This document shows, one piece after another, positions 24,332 through 34,858 of a stretch of DNA of 64,000 nucleotides (within the stretch, counting starts at the first letter, position 1; each line of letters starts with the position of its first letter). The translations under genes were made by a program, and so were the position numbers. Under the pieces are notes generated by a model. The model saw only the letters and a program-made list of their open reading frames with translations. It had not been told where the DNA came from and made no database searches. Origin of the DNA: Bursaphelenchus xylophilus (lineage: Eukaryota > Nematoda > Chromadorea > Rhabditida > Aphelenchoididae); contig CAJFCV020000002.1 in NCBI GenBank assembly GCA_904066235.2, positions 6,634,001 through 6,698,000 of the forward strand, given 5' to 3'.

Positions 24332-25333
24332 ATGGACTCCAAGGAACAGCTTCGGGAGGCCGAGTCGTTCAAAAGGCTCACTTTCCTCGCTATCGCCATC
24401 TCCACTGTGGCCACATTAACCGCCATTATTGTGGTCCCCATGTTGTACAACTATATGCAACATGTCCAAACCAGTTTGGATGAGGAGTTGGAGTTCTGTA
24501 CTCACAGATCTAACGGTCTCTGGGAACAGTACAAGGTTCTTTATGGAGAGCACGCCTTCAGAATTAAGCGGGAAGCTACCTTCCGTCGTATGCCTCAAGG
24601 ACATCGCCCTAATCAACGAGGACGCCGTGGAAACAAACGAGCCCGTCAAGCATACGGCAATGAGGCCGCTGCTCCAGCACCAGCTGCTGTTGGGGGATAT
24701 GGCGGAGAATCCGCTGTCAGTGGAGGATCTGCGGCTTCCGGGGGCTCATGTTCTTGCGGTGTTGGCCAAGCTGGACCACCAGGACCACCCGGTCAAGATG
24801 GAAACGACGGACATGACGGAAACCCAGGTCAAGACGGACAACCAGGCCCTGATGCTCCAGCTGGACACCAGCCATCTGCTGATGACTTCTGCTTCGATTG
24901 CCCTGCAGGTCCAGCTGGACCAGCTGGAGGACCAGGACCAAAGGGTCCCAACGGACAGCCAGGACAGCCCGGTCCAGACGGACAGCCCGGAAACCCAGGA
25001 ACTCAAGGACCACCTGGCCCAGCCGGACCACCCGGAAATGATGGACAACCCGGACAACCTGGACCAGCCGGTCAACCAGGACAAGTCAACGATGTCCCCG
25101 GAATTCCAGGCCCACCTGGCCCAGCCGGACCACCCGGTCAGCCAGGACAACCTGGTCAACCAGGTGCTCCAGGAAGCTCTTCCCCAGGCCCACAAGGACC
25201 ACCTGGAGATGCTGGAGCTCCAGGATCCCCAGGACAGCCAGGAGGCCCAGGACAAGCTGGTCCCGATGGAGAGGCCGGAAACGGAGGTGGCTGCGACCAC
25301 TGCCCACCACCACGTACCGCCCCTGGATACTAA
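24332..25333 (+). CDS. Cuticle collagen C
   Basis: Single-exon frame of 333 residues. Same layout as collagen B: N-terminal domain with one membrane span, [14 protein letters not shown], a furin-like RIKR site, a basic stretch [10 protein letters not shown] (a possible second processing site), a Gly/Ala linker, CSCGVGQAG, Gly-X-Y blocks, FCFDCPAG and the terminal [13 protein letters not shown]. It forms a head-to-head pair with collagen B. The 3' 384 nt of the two match by eye base for base, and similarity stops right after the stop codon. Confidence 0.95.
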   Translation: MDSKEQLREAESFKRLTFLAIAISTVATLTAIIVVPMLYNYMQHVQTSLDEELEFCTHRSNGLWEQYKVLYGEHAFRIKREATFRRMPQGHRPNQRGRRGNKRARQAYGNEAAAPAPAAVGGYGGESAVSGGSAASGGSCSCGVGQAGPPGPPGQDGNDGHDGNPGQDGQPGPDAPAGHQPSADDFCFDCPAGPAGPAGGPGPKGPNGQPGQPGPDGQPGNPGTQGPPGPAGPPGNDGQPGQPGPAGQPGQVNDVPGIPGPPGPAGPPGQPGQPGQPGAPGSSSPGPQGPPGDAGAPGSPGQPGGPGQAGPDGEAGNGGGCDHCPPPRTAPGY

Positions 25334-25865
25334 ATTGTGTCTGGCCAATATTTTTATTGATCCTCAGGAATCCGATCTCAGTCAGTTGAGATCACTGCCA
25401 TTTTTATTGTCTTTCATTTACTTCGTTCGCCCGAAATAAATTCTGAAGCATCATCCATTTGTTTTTGATTGACAAACCTGTTGGCTACTAGCAATTACTC
25501 CATTGAGTCCGGTTTCTCTATAATTTGCGGACCAACGGGAATCCCAGGCCTGATTGATGGGAAGGAAATTGGTTTCTTCCACAAGCAATGAAAAAATATT
25601 TTCGGCCAGCCATGTAACTTGCTGGATATCATGACTATCATCGGACGGTAAAGTGTGAGAATTTATAAAAAACGATAAATGAAGTCCGTCGATAAATTAT
25701 GGAAGTAATCATTTTATTTATTGTCACCAATTTTGAACCCCTTTAAAAAGAAGATTCAACATTAATATACTACAAAAAGATCCCGTTGATAATAAGGAGC
25801 AGTACTAGAGTTCAAACGTTTGCTTTATTTTTCACTGAAAATTTTTTCACATTTCGTAATCCATC
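25334..25865. other. Intergenic, no gene seen
   Basis: 3' flank of collagen C with an AATAAA-type signal at about 25435. Nothing else recognised up to the element at 25866. Confidence 0.6.
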
Positions 25866-27066
25866 CACAGGGAACTCAAAATCACTTATAAAAACTTTTA
25901 TTTACTTATAAAAACTTCAAGTTTTTATAAGTAAATAAAAGTTCTTATAAGTGATTTTCAAATCACTTATAGGTAATTTTTATTTTCGGTGCCCGGGAAA
26001 TTCACTTATAGGTAATTATAAATACTTATAGGTAACAGAAAATTATGCACAGTGCAGGATAGATAAAAATTTATTCAAACAAAGTAAAAAACAACTTGAC
26101 TCTGATATATTACCGGTTACACATGTGGTTAGCGCATCTTCTGCGTCCTGACGGGGCTAACTTGCTTCTGTGCGGATTTTCTATGGGTACTCCTGGGGCT
26201 AGATGCACTGAAAATAGTCAAAGATAAAGAAAAAGTAAATAAAATTTTCGGAGATAGTTTATTATGAGATCTCATTGAACTCATTTTTTGTGCTTTTCCA
26301 TCCCAAAAATTAGTTTGAAGTTCAGAAATTTAGCAATGAGATTTCGAGACATCAAGTTTTTCATGTTGTACTAGGTCCAGGTGAATATTATCAACATACC
26401 TGAGGCATCCGAGAGTCATTTTTTCCAGACATTGTGTGCACGTTGCCCATTTACTTCCTCCACGAACATTTTGTGATTATCTGAAATAGTGGGTTCACCT
26501 GGACCTAGTACAACATAAGAAAACTATGTCTTGAAAAGTTTATGGCCTTCTGATATGTGGAAGCAGTTTAAAAAACCTACCAAAATCGAGGAAAGAGTTC
26601 TTCATCCAAATTCTTGATTGATCATGCTTGTTCCTAGGTCTTCCCAGGCTGTCTGCTCTTCCACTTTGACTTGTTTCCTAATCGGGAAGTTTGTTATGTT
26701 CCGGATTTTTCATCTACCCACTTTTTACATTCCTGTAAATGAAAAAAAACTCACTAGAAACCCCTTACCTTGTTCCATCCAACGTTTAAATACCCTCTTT
26801 GACCAGTACTGCTACGAAAAACTTAGAATTTCTAAGTCTCGCCCATGCGTTCAAAAAGCCAAAAGCGTCTTTGGCGCTCAACTGTTTTCTTTTCGGAGTC
26901 CTTATTGGTAATTATAAGTAAATAAAAGTTCTTATAAGTAAATAAAATTTCTTATAAGTAAATCAAAATAGGCTCCGCCTTTTTTTAACTTATAAGTGAA
27001 TTTTTGGGAAATATTTTTACCTATAAGTAAATAAAAGTTTTTATAAGTAAATCCGAATCCCCTGTG
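25866..27066. mobile_element. Non-autonomous inverted-repeat element, 1.2 kb
   Basis: Both ends begin CACAGGG and continue as about 45 bp of imperfect inverted repeat. This contains copies of the unit ACTTATAAAAACTTTTATTT, also present several times inside each end (25883-26035 and 26905-27055). No transposase frame is visible. I could not settle a target-site duplication. An inner inverted repeat lies at 26363-26516. Confidence 0.7.
26363..26516. repeat. Inverted repeat (hairpin) inside the 1.2-kb element
   Basis: A perfect 23-bp inverted repeat (26363-26385 and 26494-26516, core TACTAGGTCCAGGTGAA) extends outward imperfectly to about 45 bp, with a loop of about 108 nt. If transcribed it would form a stem-loop. 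Confidence 0.8.
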
Positions 27067-27246
27067 TCATCATTCAAAAAATTCAAAAATCAAGGAAGAT
27101 TTAGTCCGGGATTCTTTTTGATTTGGGGATCTTTTCGAAGGAAACCAAAGGTTGAGATTGCTTTCTAGAGATTCTACAGGGTGTACAAACAAATCTGGAC
27201 AAGCACTTTTACAATAAAAACCATTTCTTCGGAAAATTTCCATTAA

Positions 27247-28388
27247 CAAGGGAAGTACCCGAAGTGCGACGCTCAGATTTTTATAAAAATTGGCATAGAT
27301 GGAGATCAGAATTTTCTTATTCGATTGCGAACATCCTAGCTCGCGCTTTGCAGAATCCGCCGAGAAAGAAGGGCCGGAATATCGAAAAAATCTTCAAACG
27401 CCGACGAATTTCCCTGCAAATCCGCTTGATCTTGGCATTTCGTCCCAGGAGAAAAATATTTTTTCTCGCAAGAAATTTTTTCTTGGTGATGTTCAAGACT
27501 ATTTTGTTGCTTTTATGTGGAATATGGTGTGTTATTACCACTTTTTTACACCCAGGACATGATTCTAGCGCTATTAATTGGATTGTCGCCATCCGAGGGG
27601 TAAAATGTTTCGTCCTTTGACGAATTTATACAGTTTTTCCTCTGCCGATGGGCAAACCACTCTAATAGCTGCTTTAAAGTTGTTTAGAAGACTTGCAAAC
27701 GTTCTACGGTCGCTTACGAACGTAATCATAAGGTAAGTGTTACAAACATTTTATCTTTTCACTATTTTTCAGTTTATGCCATTTCAGAAAACAAAGTAAA
27801 GGTCCGAAGGTGTTCCGTCAGTGTTCCGATGGTGTACATTCGCTCTTGTTGTTGTTCAGAATTTGCTCACTGAAAAATAATAAAGTTTTTGTAACACTTA
27901 CTTTAAGATTATGTTCATACACGACCGTAGAACGTTTGCATGTCTCCTAAACAACTTTAAAGCAACTATTAGAGTGGTTTGCCCATCAGCAGAGGAAAAA
28001 CTGTATAAATTCGTCAAAGGACGAAACATTTTACCTCTCGGATGGCGACAATCCAATTAATAGCGCTAGAATCATGTCCTGGGTGTAAAAAAGTGGTAAT
28101 AACACACCATATTCCACATAAAAGCAACAAAATAGTCTTGAACATCACCAAGAAAAAATTTCTTGCGAGAAAAAATATTTTTTTCCTGGGACGAAATGCC
28201 AAGATCAAGCGGATTTGCAGGGAAATTCGTCGGCATTTGAAGATTTTTTTCGATATTCCGACCCTTCTTTCTCGGCGGATTCTGCAAAGCGCGAGCTAGG
28301 ATGTTCGCAATCGAATAAGAAAATTCTGATCTCCATCTATGCCAATTTTTATAAAAATCTGAGCGTCGCACTTCGGGTACTTCCCTTG
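27247..28388. mobile_element. Palindromic (foldback) element 1, 1142 bp
   Basis: Arms 27247-27772 and 27870-28388 are near-perfect reverse complements around a loop of about 97 bp. The ends read CAAGGGAAGTAC and are flanked by TAA on both sides (27244-27246 and 28389-28391). Open frames in the arms are mirror copies rich in Lys, Phe and Ile, with no transposase signature. Likely a non-autonomous DNA transposon. Confidence 0.88.
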
Positions 28389-28391
28389 TAA

Positions 28392-29372
28392 ATCAAAAGT
28401 TGGTATGTGTAAGTTTCCATGTGTGATTCCAAAGTCATCATAGAAAAAAGCGGTTTGTACAAGAAGCACCAGGACAAGGAAAGTTTTGTCAACCCCCACC
28501 AAAATACTACCGTCAAAATCTAATTTTTTCCATGACCAATCTTTGACGGCCGAACCTTTCTAACCTCTGGCATTGAGGTCCTCCAAATTCCAAAAGTTTT
28601 GTTTCCGTGACCAGCGTCGCCAGACCAACAAAAATGCTTCCGTATGCCGCTACGGAGGCCGGTAGCTTTTATACAATAAATTTGATAGCTTCCTTAGCGG
28701 AAACAATGGACGAATTGACAGGCTCTATCTTTTTAAAAATTTACTTTTATTTTTTCAGTCTCGCAATAGGCCCGAACCTTGGCGTTACGTTGTTGTATAG
28801 CACGGCTGTTACCTTTGCTAAAACGGCTAAAAGTTTTAATGCTTCGGTCACCCGGAAAAAAAACTATAAGGAATTGATTTTTGTCCGGATTTTTTTGGCG
28901 CACTTTGTCTAAGCCTCAAATATGGGCTTAATAGAACATTAACTCCATTTAGTGTTACGCCTTCCTGATTATCCAGTAGCATCGATGTTTCTTTTTCGTT
29001 GGTTAAAGATTATTCAGTCCTATAAGTGTTACTCGTATCAAATTAGAACGGTCGCCAGACCCGCCTTTTCTTCGTTTAAACCCTATTATTTATCATCTTG
29101 TTTACGTAGCCATGGGTCCCCAACATCTCTACTTCCCGAAACGAACGTGCGCCCTTTTCTGTAGCAGTAAAAGTACAGGTATTCTGCCTCCTACTCATTT
29201 TTTATCACTGTTTTTTATGACACGCGCAAAGGGTTTAGCGCGAAACCTACTTTTTTTTGTGGGAGTTTTCTTAAATTGTCGCAAAAGTAATGCAAGGGGC
29301 CTATTCCGGAAAACTGGCTTGCCCCCACCTCCCGCTTTAAAGTAAAAACCTAAGGCAACATTCGCGCTTCCC
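28392..29372. other. Intergenic, no gene seen
   Basis: Upstream region of collagen D. A 101-codon frame at 28607-28912 has no recognisable features. Confidence 0.5.
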
Positions 29373-29380
29373 TATATAAG
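29373..29380 (+). promoter_or_regulatory. TATA box candidate for collagen D
   Basis: TATATAAG, 54-61 nt upstream of the ATG. Confidence 0.6.
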
Positions 29381-29433
29381 ACTTAAGCCAGCTACAGATA
29401 GTCAGAGTAGTTGACTGTCCCCAATCGACAGCC

Positions 29434-30459
29434 ATGGACTCCAAGGAACAGCTTCGGGATGCCGAGTCTTTCAAAAGACTCGCCTTTACGGCCATCGCCA
29501 TCTCCACTGTGGCCACATTGACCGCCATCATCGTGGTCCCCATGTTGTACAACTATATGCAGCATGTTCAATCTAGCTTGGATGAGGAGTTGGAGTTCTG
29601 TACTCACAGATCTAACGGTCTCTGGGAACAGTACAAGGTTCTTTATGGAGAGCACGCTGTTCGTGCTAAGCGCGAAGCTACATTGCGCCGTATTCCTCAA
29701 CACCGCAACTTCCGCGGCCGTCGTGGTATGAAGAGAACCCGCCAAGCTTATGGCGGAGACTCTGGATATGGCGCTGCTCCCGCTCCAGCCCCTGTCCACT
29801 CTTACGGAGGCTCGGCCAACGTTGGCAGCTACAACCAAGGAGTTAGCGGAGGATCTTCGGTTGGTGGAGGTTCATGCTCTTGCGGTGTTGGCCAAGCTGG
29901 GCCACCAGGACCACCAGGCCAAGACGGAAATGATGGACATGATGGAAGCCCAGGTCAGGACGGTCACCCCGGTCCAGACGCCCCAGCCGGTCACATCCCA
30001 TCTGCCGCTGACTTCTGCTTCGACTGCCCTGCAGGCCCAGCTGGACCAGCTGGAGGACCAGGACCAAAGGGCCCCAACGGACAGCCAGGACAGCCCGGTC
30101 CAGACGGACAGCCCGGAAACCCAGGAACTCAAGGACCACCTGGCCCAGCCGGACCACCCGGAAACAACGGACAACCCGGAAATGCTGGACCACCAGGACA
30201 ACCAGGGCAAGTTCACGATGTCCCAGGCACTCCAGGCCCACCTGGCCCAGCCGGACCACCCGGTCAGCCAGGTCAACCTGGTCAACCAGGTGCCCCAGGA
30301 AGCTCTTCCCCAGGCCCACAAGGACCACCTGGAGATGCTGGAGCTCCAGGATCCCCAGGACAGCCAGGAGGCCCAGGACAAGCTGGTCCCGATGGAGAGG
30401 CCGGAAACGGGGGTGGCTGCGACCACTGCCCACCACCACGTACCGCCCCTGGATACTAA
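29434..30459 (+). CDS. Cuticle collagen D
   Basis: Single-exon frame of 341 residues with the same domain order as collagens B and C: N-terminal domain, RAKR furin-like site, Tyr/Gly/Ala linker with GGYG-like motifs, CSCGVGQAG, Gly-X-Y blocks, FCFDCPAG and terminal [13 protein letters not shown]. Compared with B and C it is nearly identical at both ends of the C-terminal half but differs in the middle (NNGQPGNAG and VHDVPGTPG), giving a mosaic look. Confidence 0.95.
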   Translation: MDSKEQLRDAESFKRLAFTAIAISTVATLTAIIVVPMLYNYMQHVQSSLDEELEFCTHRSNGLWEQYKVLYGEHAVRAKREATLRRIPQHRNFRGRRGMKRTRQAYGGDSGYGAAPAPAPVHSYGGSANVGSYNQGVSGGSSVGGGSCSCGVGQAGPPGPPGQDGNDGHDGSPGQDGHPGPDAPAGHIPSAADFCFDCPAGPAGPAGGPGPKGPNGQPGQPGPDGQPGNPGTQGPPGPAGPPGNNGQPGNAGPPGQPGQVHDVPGTPGPPGPAGPPGQPGQPGQPGAPGSSSPGPQGPPGDAGAPGSPGQPGGPGQAGPDGEAGNGGGCDHCPPPRTAPGY

Positions 30460-30642
30460 ACAGAGTGTGCAGTATGTGTCTCTGTATGACCTGATGTTGC
30501 GTGCCTTAGCTGTAGGTACAATACTTTGTTTCCCTTTGTGTAAATTGGCCATGACTTGTTTCCCAATAAATTCTGAATATTTAGCTCTTGATTCGTTGCA
30601 CCTTGAAATGCAAAATTTACAAGAATAGAAAAGTTTACTATT

Positions 30643-30713
30643 ATGTTATATAAACGATAATATCGTTTATATAACATTATTATAATAATATTATATAATA
30701 TTATTATAATAAG
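30643..30713. repeat. AT-rich palindrome
   Basis: A perfect 17-bp inverted repeat with a 1-nt centre at 30643-30677 (arm ATGTTATATAAACGATA) is followed by TTATAATAATATTA-type repeats to 30713. No gene. Confidence 0.8.
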
Positions 30714-30716
30714 CTG

Positions 30717-30886
30717 ACATAAATGGAAGAGGCGACAGAGAAAGGCAGAATTTTTTACCAAGAGATAAATTGCGCAACGTTGCGTCAGATTGCCCCTCTG
30801 ACGCAACTTTTAACTTTGGACTAATACCGCCGGGTTGGGATGGACTCGAGCGCAGTGATTTATAAGTTCCTCGCCATAAATGCTTA
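30717..30886. mobile_element. Fragment related to the RdRP-intron MITE
   Basis: Shares GCGACAGAGAAAGGCAGAA, AATTGCGCAAC and the end sequence near GATGGACTC and CCATA with the element at 16820-17042. The left terminus is missing or too diverged to see. Confidence 0.6.
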
Positions 30887-31096
30887 TGTCAAAACATCAA
30901 CAAAAAAATCGTCACCAATCATTTTTGTCGTATAACATGGAATTCTTTTTTTGACGGAATAGATTGGCGTGAGCTGTTTATGATCGGCCTTAATACGGCA
31001 AAAACAAATAATCACTACAAATAAAGTGGGACAACGGAATAATTCATAGGAATATAAAGCCCAATAAAGTCATTCTCACCCAGTTTCTAAAGTAAC

Positions 31097-31433
31097 ATGG
31101 AAAACCGAGCGACAAAGGTGTACTGGATTGTCTATTTTCTGACTTGTTCTTCACTAGGCGGTACTTTCGAAGTTCAAGTAAACAAATCCTCAGTAAAAAA
31201 ACTGCTTCTTGTAGAATGCAGTTGATAGCTTGGGTTCAGCTTTAAGTTTAATCCAAGAATCCGCTGGAGATGCTGTGAATCAAGGGACCAACGAACTGCT
31301 TAACATCCCTGTCGCCTTAGGCGATCGACTTTCTTGCGCACCGTGTTCTTTGATAAGTGAATTTGTGATGACAAAGCTCGATGAAAATGTTTACATTCAA
31401 TCGGTAACCGTTGCAAATTTAGCTCCCGTATGA
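31097..31433 (+). CDS. Small secreted protein, unknown
   Basis: Two exons, 31097-31177 and 31215-31433, with a 37-nt intron (GTAAAC...TTGTAG); 99 residues. The N-terminus MENRATKVYWIVYFLTCSSL is a signal peptide candidate. The mature part contains a CAPC pair and ends TVANLAPV. No family recognised. The call rests on the signal peptide plus a consistent splice; a chance open frame is possible. Confidence 0.45.
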
Positions 31434-32484
31434 CTTTAGTTAATGATATCGACATGTCCAATATTATTTTATGGGGATTGGCATAAAATGTGGGCATGTG
31501 AAGTTCTGATGGTGGGGTCGGTGGTCTACTCCCACTTTGGCTCTCCAACTTCGTTATGCCGAGCAATGGGAATGTGTCCCAATTTGTTTAGGATAAAACG
31601 AAATACTGATGAATCACACATGGACCCCGGTGATCTCTTAGAGGTAACAGCTTTCCAATTATGACATGCAAATACGGCTGCATTATAGTCAACGCAAAAA
31701 GTCCTTGGAATTTTCTGCGACTCTGCACTTTGCATGAACCCAAAAAAAATTTTGCACCGTGCATCGTGAACAAAAACCAGGTTTGCACAGTGCAATTTTG
31801 TTTTTTGTTTCTTGCCTTACGTCGCGCGCGATTCCCATTTTTCATACATCAATTAACTTTTAAATACAACTTCTTGGATAGCTGCAAAGAAAAAAAAACA
31901 AACGTTCTGGAAGATACAAATTGCGCAACGTTATAACGTTATAACGCGTTATGTCAAATTGCAAAATTACAGTAGTCATCAATAAACCGCATATTTTTCA
32001 ATCCGGTTTGTTGCAGTTTATTGCGCACGCTCTGTATCTTTGGTATCTTCTAGTTTGACCCTTTTAGATGCTACCCCTGAATTTTGATGATTTTTCTGAA
32101 AAACTGGCTGACCTTGATCCCAGCGACCAGTTGAGGGCGCAAAAGCTCGTTTATAAGATTGTGGCCAGAGCTGGTAAACAGACTCCAATCGAATATACAA
32201 ACTCGTTGAGAGAATTGGCCCAATTTTACAGATAACCTCTTGTCTACTTGATTTATTTATTCTAAAAATAAACAAACCATCTTCGGGGTTCGACTGCAAA
32301 TTCAGAAAAAACGTAGTAAAGATCACGTATGACGATTGTTAAACAATTATCGAGACTTTTTAAGTGGCTGTTGACCACAGAACAAGGCATCTGATCGAAA
32401 AACTTTCGATTTTGCACGCACGCAATCACAAAAATTGAGGGACCTCCTACTTTGGAGGATCGTCTGAGTGCTTTCTCCTTCGAC
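31434..32484. other. Intergenic, low-complexity repeats
   Basis: Contains GCAC-GTGC palindromic motifs near 31760 and 31785 and a GTTATAACGTTATAAC stretch near 31930. No convincing gene. Confidence 0.5.
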
Positions 32485-32492
32485 TATAAAAG
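32485..32492 (+). promoter_or_regulatory. TATA box candidate for the cysteine synthase gene
   Basis: TATAAAAG, 55-62 nt upstream of the ATG at 32547. Confidence 0.6.
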
Positions 32493-32546
32493 GGAATCGC
32501 CAGATTTCAATCTCCCCAACCTTTGAGTTGAATAATAATATTCGTC

Positions 32547-34018
32547 ATGTCTTGGGAAGATACTACGGACAGGATCTGCCGAGATGCCACAGATATGGTT
32601 GGGCATACTCCCTTGGTTTACTTGAATAAGGTTACAAAGGGTCTCAATGCCAAAATCGGTGAGTTTTCCTTTTGGGACGTATCCTCTCTCGATGTTTTAC
32701 TTGTACAGAAAATTTCTTAATACTTTTTGGGTAGAAGTTTGTAAATTTTTCTTGTTTTAGCTGTGAAATGCGAATATATGAACCCGGCCTGCTCGGTAAA
32801 AGATCGCGCTGGAGTTCACATGATAGAAGTTGCCGAGAAGGCCGGTCTCATCAAACCCGGAGATGTCTTAATCGAGCCAACGTCTGGAAACATGGGAATC
32901 GGCCTGGCCTTTGCTGCCGCTGTCAAAGGATACAAGCTCATTTTGACAATGCCATCTTCGATGAGCTTAGAAAGAGTAAGTTTAAATAATAAAGCATAAT
33001 TTATTACCTAATTTTTTGTTTTTAGAGAACCTTGTTAAAAGCGTTCGGTGCTGAAGTAATTCTGACTGATCCTTCAAAACAAGTGCTTGGAGCAATGGAA
33101 AGAGCGAAAGAGCTCGAAAAGCTGATCCCAAATGCTCATGTTCTTGATCAGGTAAGATTTGTCCGATTAATTTAAATTATCAGTCTCTCGGGAACATACG
33201 TAGTGACGGGTCGCAGCAAAATGTTTCGTCGAATAAAGGTTGCAGTCGCGCACCAAATTCCGGCTGCGGCAGTCGTCGCACGGCGATGATGGGCGATTCC
33301 AATGCGCGACGACCCGCCACTTTCTTCCCGACAGACTGATAACTTTTTAGTTCTCAAATCCCGCCAATACCGAAATACACTATCTTACTACCGGCCCAGA
33401 AATCTGGCGTCAGACTAAAGGAGAAGTGTCCGCAGTTTGTTTCGGAATCGGCTCCGGTGGCACGATGAGTGGAGTCGGCCGTTTTCTTAAGGAGAAGAAC
33501 CCTGACGTCAAGGTGTATGCTGTGGAGCCATACGAGGCTTCGGTTATCAACGGATTTGAACATAAACCTCATACCATCCCTGGCATGGGGGCTGGTTTTG
33601 TTCCAGACTTGTTGGACAAAATCTACGAGGAAGCGCTGAGAATTCCATCTCCGGAGGCCGTTTCTATGGCCAAGAGAATGGCCAAAGAAGAAGGAATCCT
33701 TTGTGGAATCAGTGGTGGAGCAAACGTTTGTGCAGCGATTCAAGTGAGTAATTTTTATAAAGTATTTGTAATGGTCGCTTTATTGATGTTATTGTTTTTG
33801 ATAAACGGATTACAAATTAATAAATTATCGCTTTTCAGCTGGCTAAGCGTCCTGAGTTTGCGGGGAAGTTGATTGTAACAAGTCTGGCTTCGTTTGGAGA
33901 ACGTTATTTGAGCACAATCTTATACAAGGACGTTAAGGAGGAATGTGAAAAACTTGGAGAGACCACCTTGGAACAAGATCGCAAGTATCTTAATGAGAAA
34001 TGGGGTCTACATATCTAA
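32547..34018 (+). CDS. Cysteine synthase family enzyme, probable beta-cyanoalanine synthase (CYSL type)
   Basis: Five exons: 32547-32658, 32761-32975, 33026-33151, 33351-33743 and 33839-34018; 341 residues. This is a fold-type II PLP enzyme. Lys51 in ACSVKDRAG is the PLP lysine; the substrate loop is [19 protein letters not shown] binds the PLP phosphate; ASFGERYLS is near the C-terminus. Typical O-acetylserine sulfhydrylases have SGNT in the loop. Met here (residue 82) is the form I know from plant beta-cyanoalanine synthases, which combine cysteine and cyanide to give cyanoalanine and H2S. Nematode CYSL proteins are reported to act in cyanide and H2S handling. Family assignment is firm; the exact reaction is inferred from one residue plus overall similarity. 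No heme or CBS domain is present. Confidence 0.93.
33180..33339. mobile_element. MITE, 160 bp, in intron 3 of the cysteine synthase gene
   Basis: Termini TCAGTCT...AGACTGA form about 30 bp of imperfect inverted repeat with TA on both sides (33178-33179 and 33340-33341). Non-coding; higher GC than the surrounding intron. Confidence 0.8.
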
Positions 34019-34858
34019 AGCTTTAAATATCTCATCTTTTCGTGATCTACGACTGCTTATGTGGACATAATCTGTTATCAATTTTCAGTATTAGTCTAAT
34101 AAACAAACGCTAAATGATTTTTTAACAGGTCCATTCGAAAAACGCGAAGCAGTTTAAGACGCTTCTCAAGCCGTTTCTCCCTTGGAATGACCTTCGGAAG
34201 TGTCGCTTCTCCTGCGTTCTACTGCCCTCCAACTTAAAGAAGGGACCTGACCTTTTTCGCTTTGACATGCCAGGGATGAGAGGCGGTAATAATAAAGCGC
34301 CCGACTTCCAATTAAATTCCCGGCTCTCCTCCATTTATTGTTTTCGAGGACAATGATAATTACCTGCGATTTTTTGATGTCGTTTTTTCCTGTGACATAT
34401 GTGGAATACATATTCCCGGACTTTATTACTTGGAGTGTATGGCTTGATTAAAACAACGCAAGTGCAACATATAACCTTCAATACGGTCATATTTACCCTT
34501 TTCTCATTGGTGTAACGGTTAATAAATTTTGCGCAGCTCTTTGAAGACGGCGGTGATAACAGACTCGCATTTGCTTTACTCTTTAGTGTTTTTAATCTGT
34601 TTGATCAGTTTATTTACTGCTCTTAGGAAGAAATCTTACTAAATTCTGAAAAAAATCTGTCACAGTGTGAAAATGAATTTTTGTTGACAAGAACTTGCAA
34701 TTCCGTTCTGCCGGTATTTCCACAGTTAGGGAATTGCGACAATTTGAGTTTGTGCCAATGACTTGTAAGAAATGTAAAAAGTATTTGTAAGTGTAAAACC
34801 AATGCTAAAATTGTAAAATAAATTATTGAATATAGGGTATAGAATATAGGGGTATATA
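34019..34858. other. Intergenic, no gene seen
   Basis: 3' flank with AATAAA at about 34099, then AT-rich sequence. Short minus-strand frames at 34122-34411 lack support. Confidence 0.5.

Noticed and set aside
27264..27620. 118-codon frame in palindrome 1 and its mirror at 28014-28371
   Set aside because: Lies wholly in the inverted arms, no domain, and no splice or start context.
33172..33357. Minus-strand 61-codon frame in the cysteine synthase intron
   Set aside because: Covers the MITE; non-coding.
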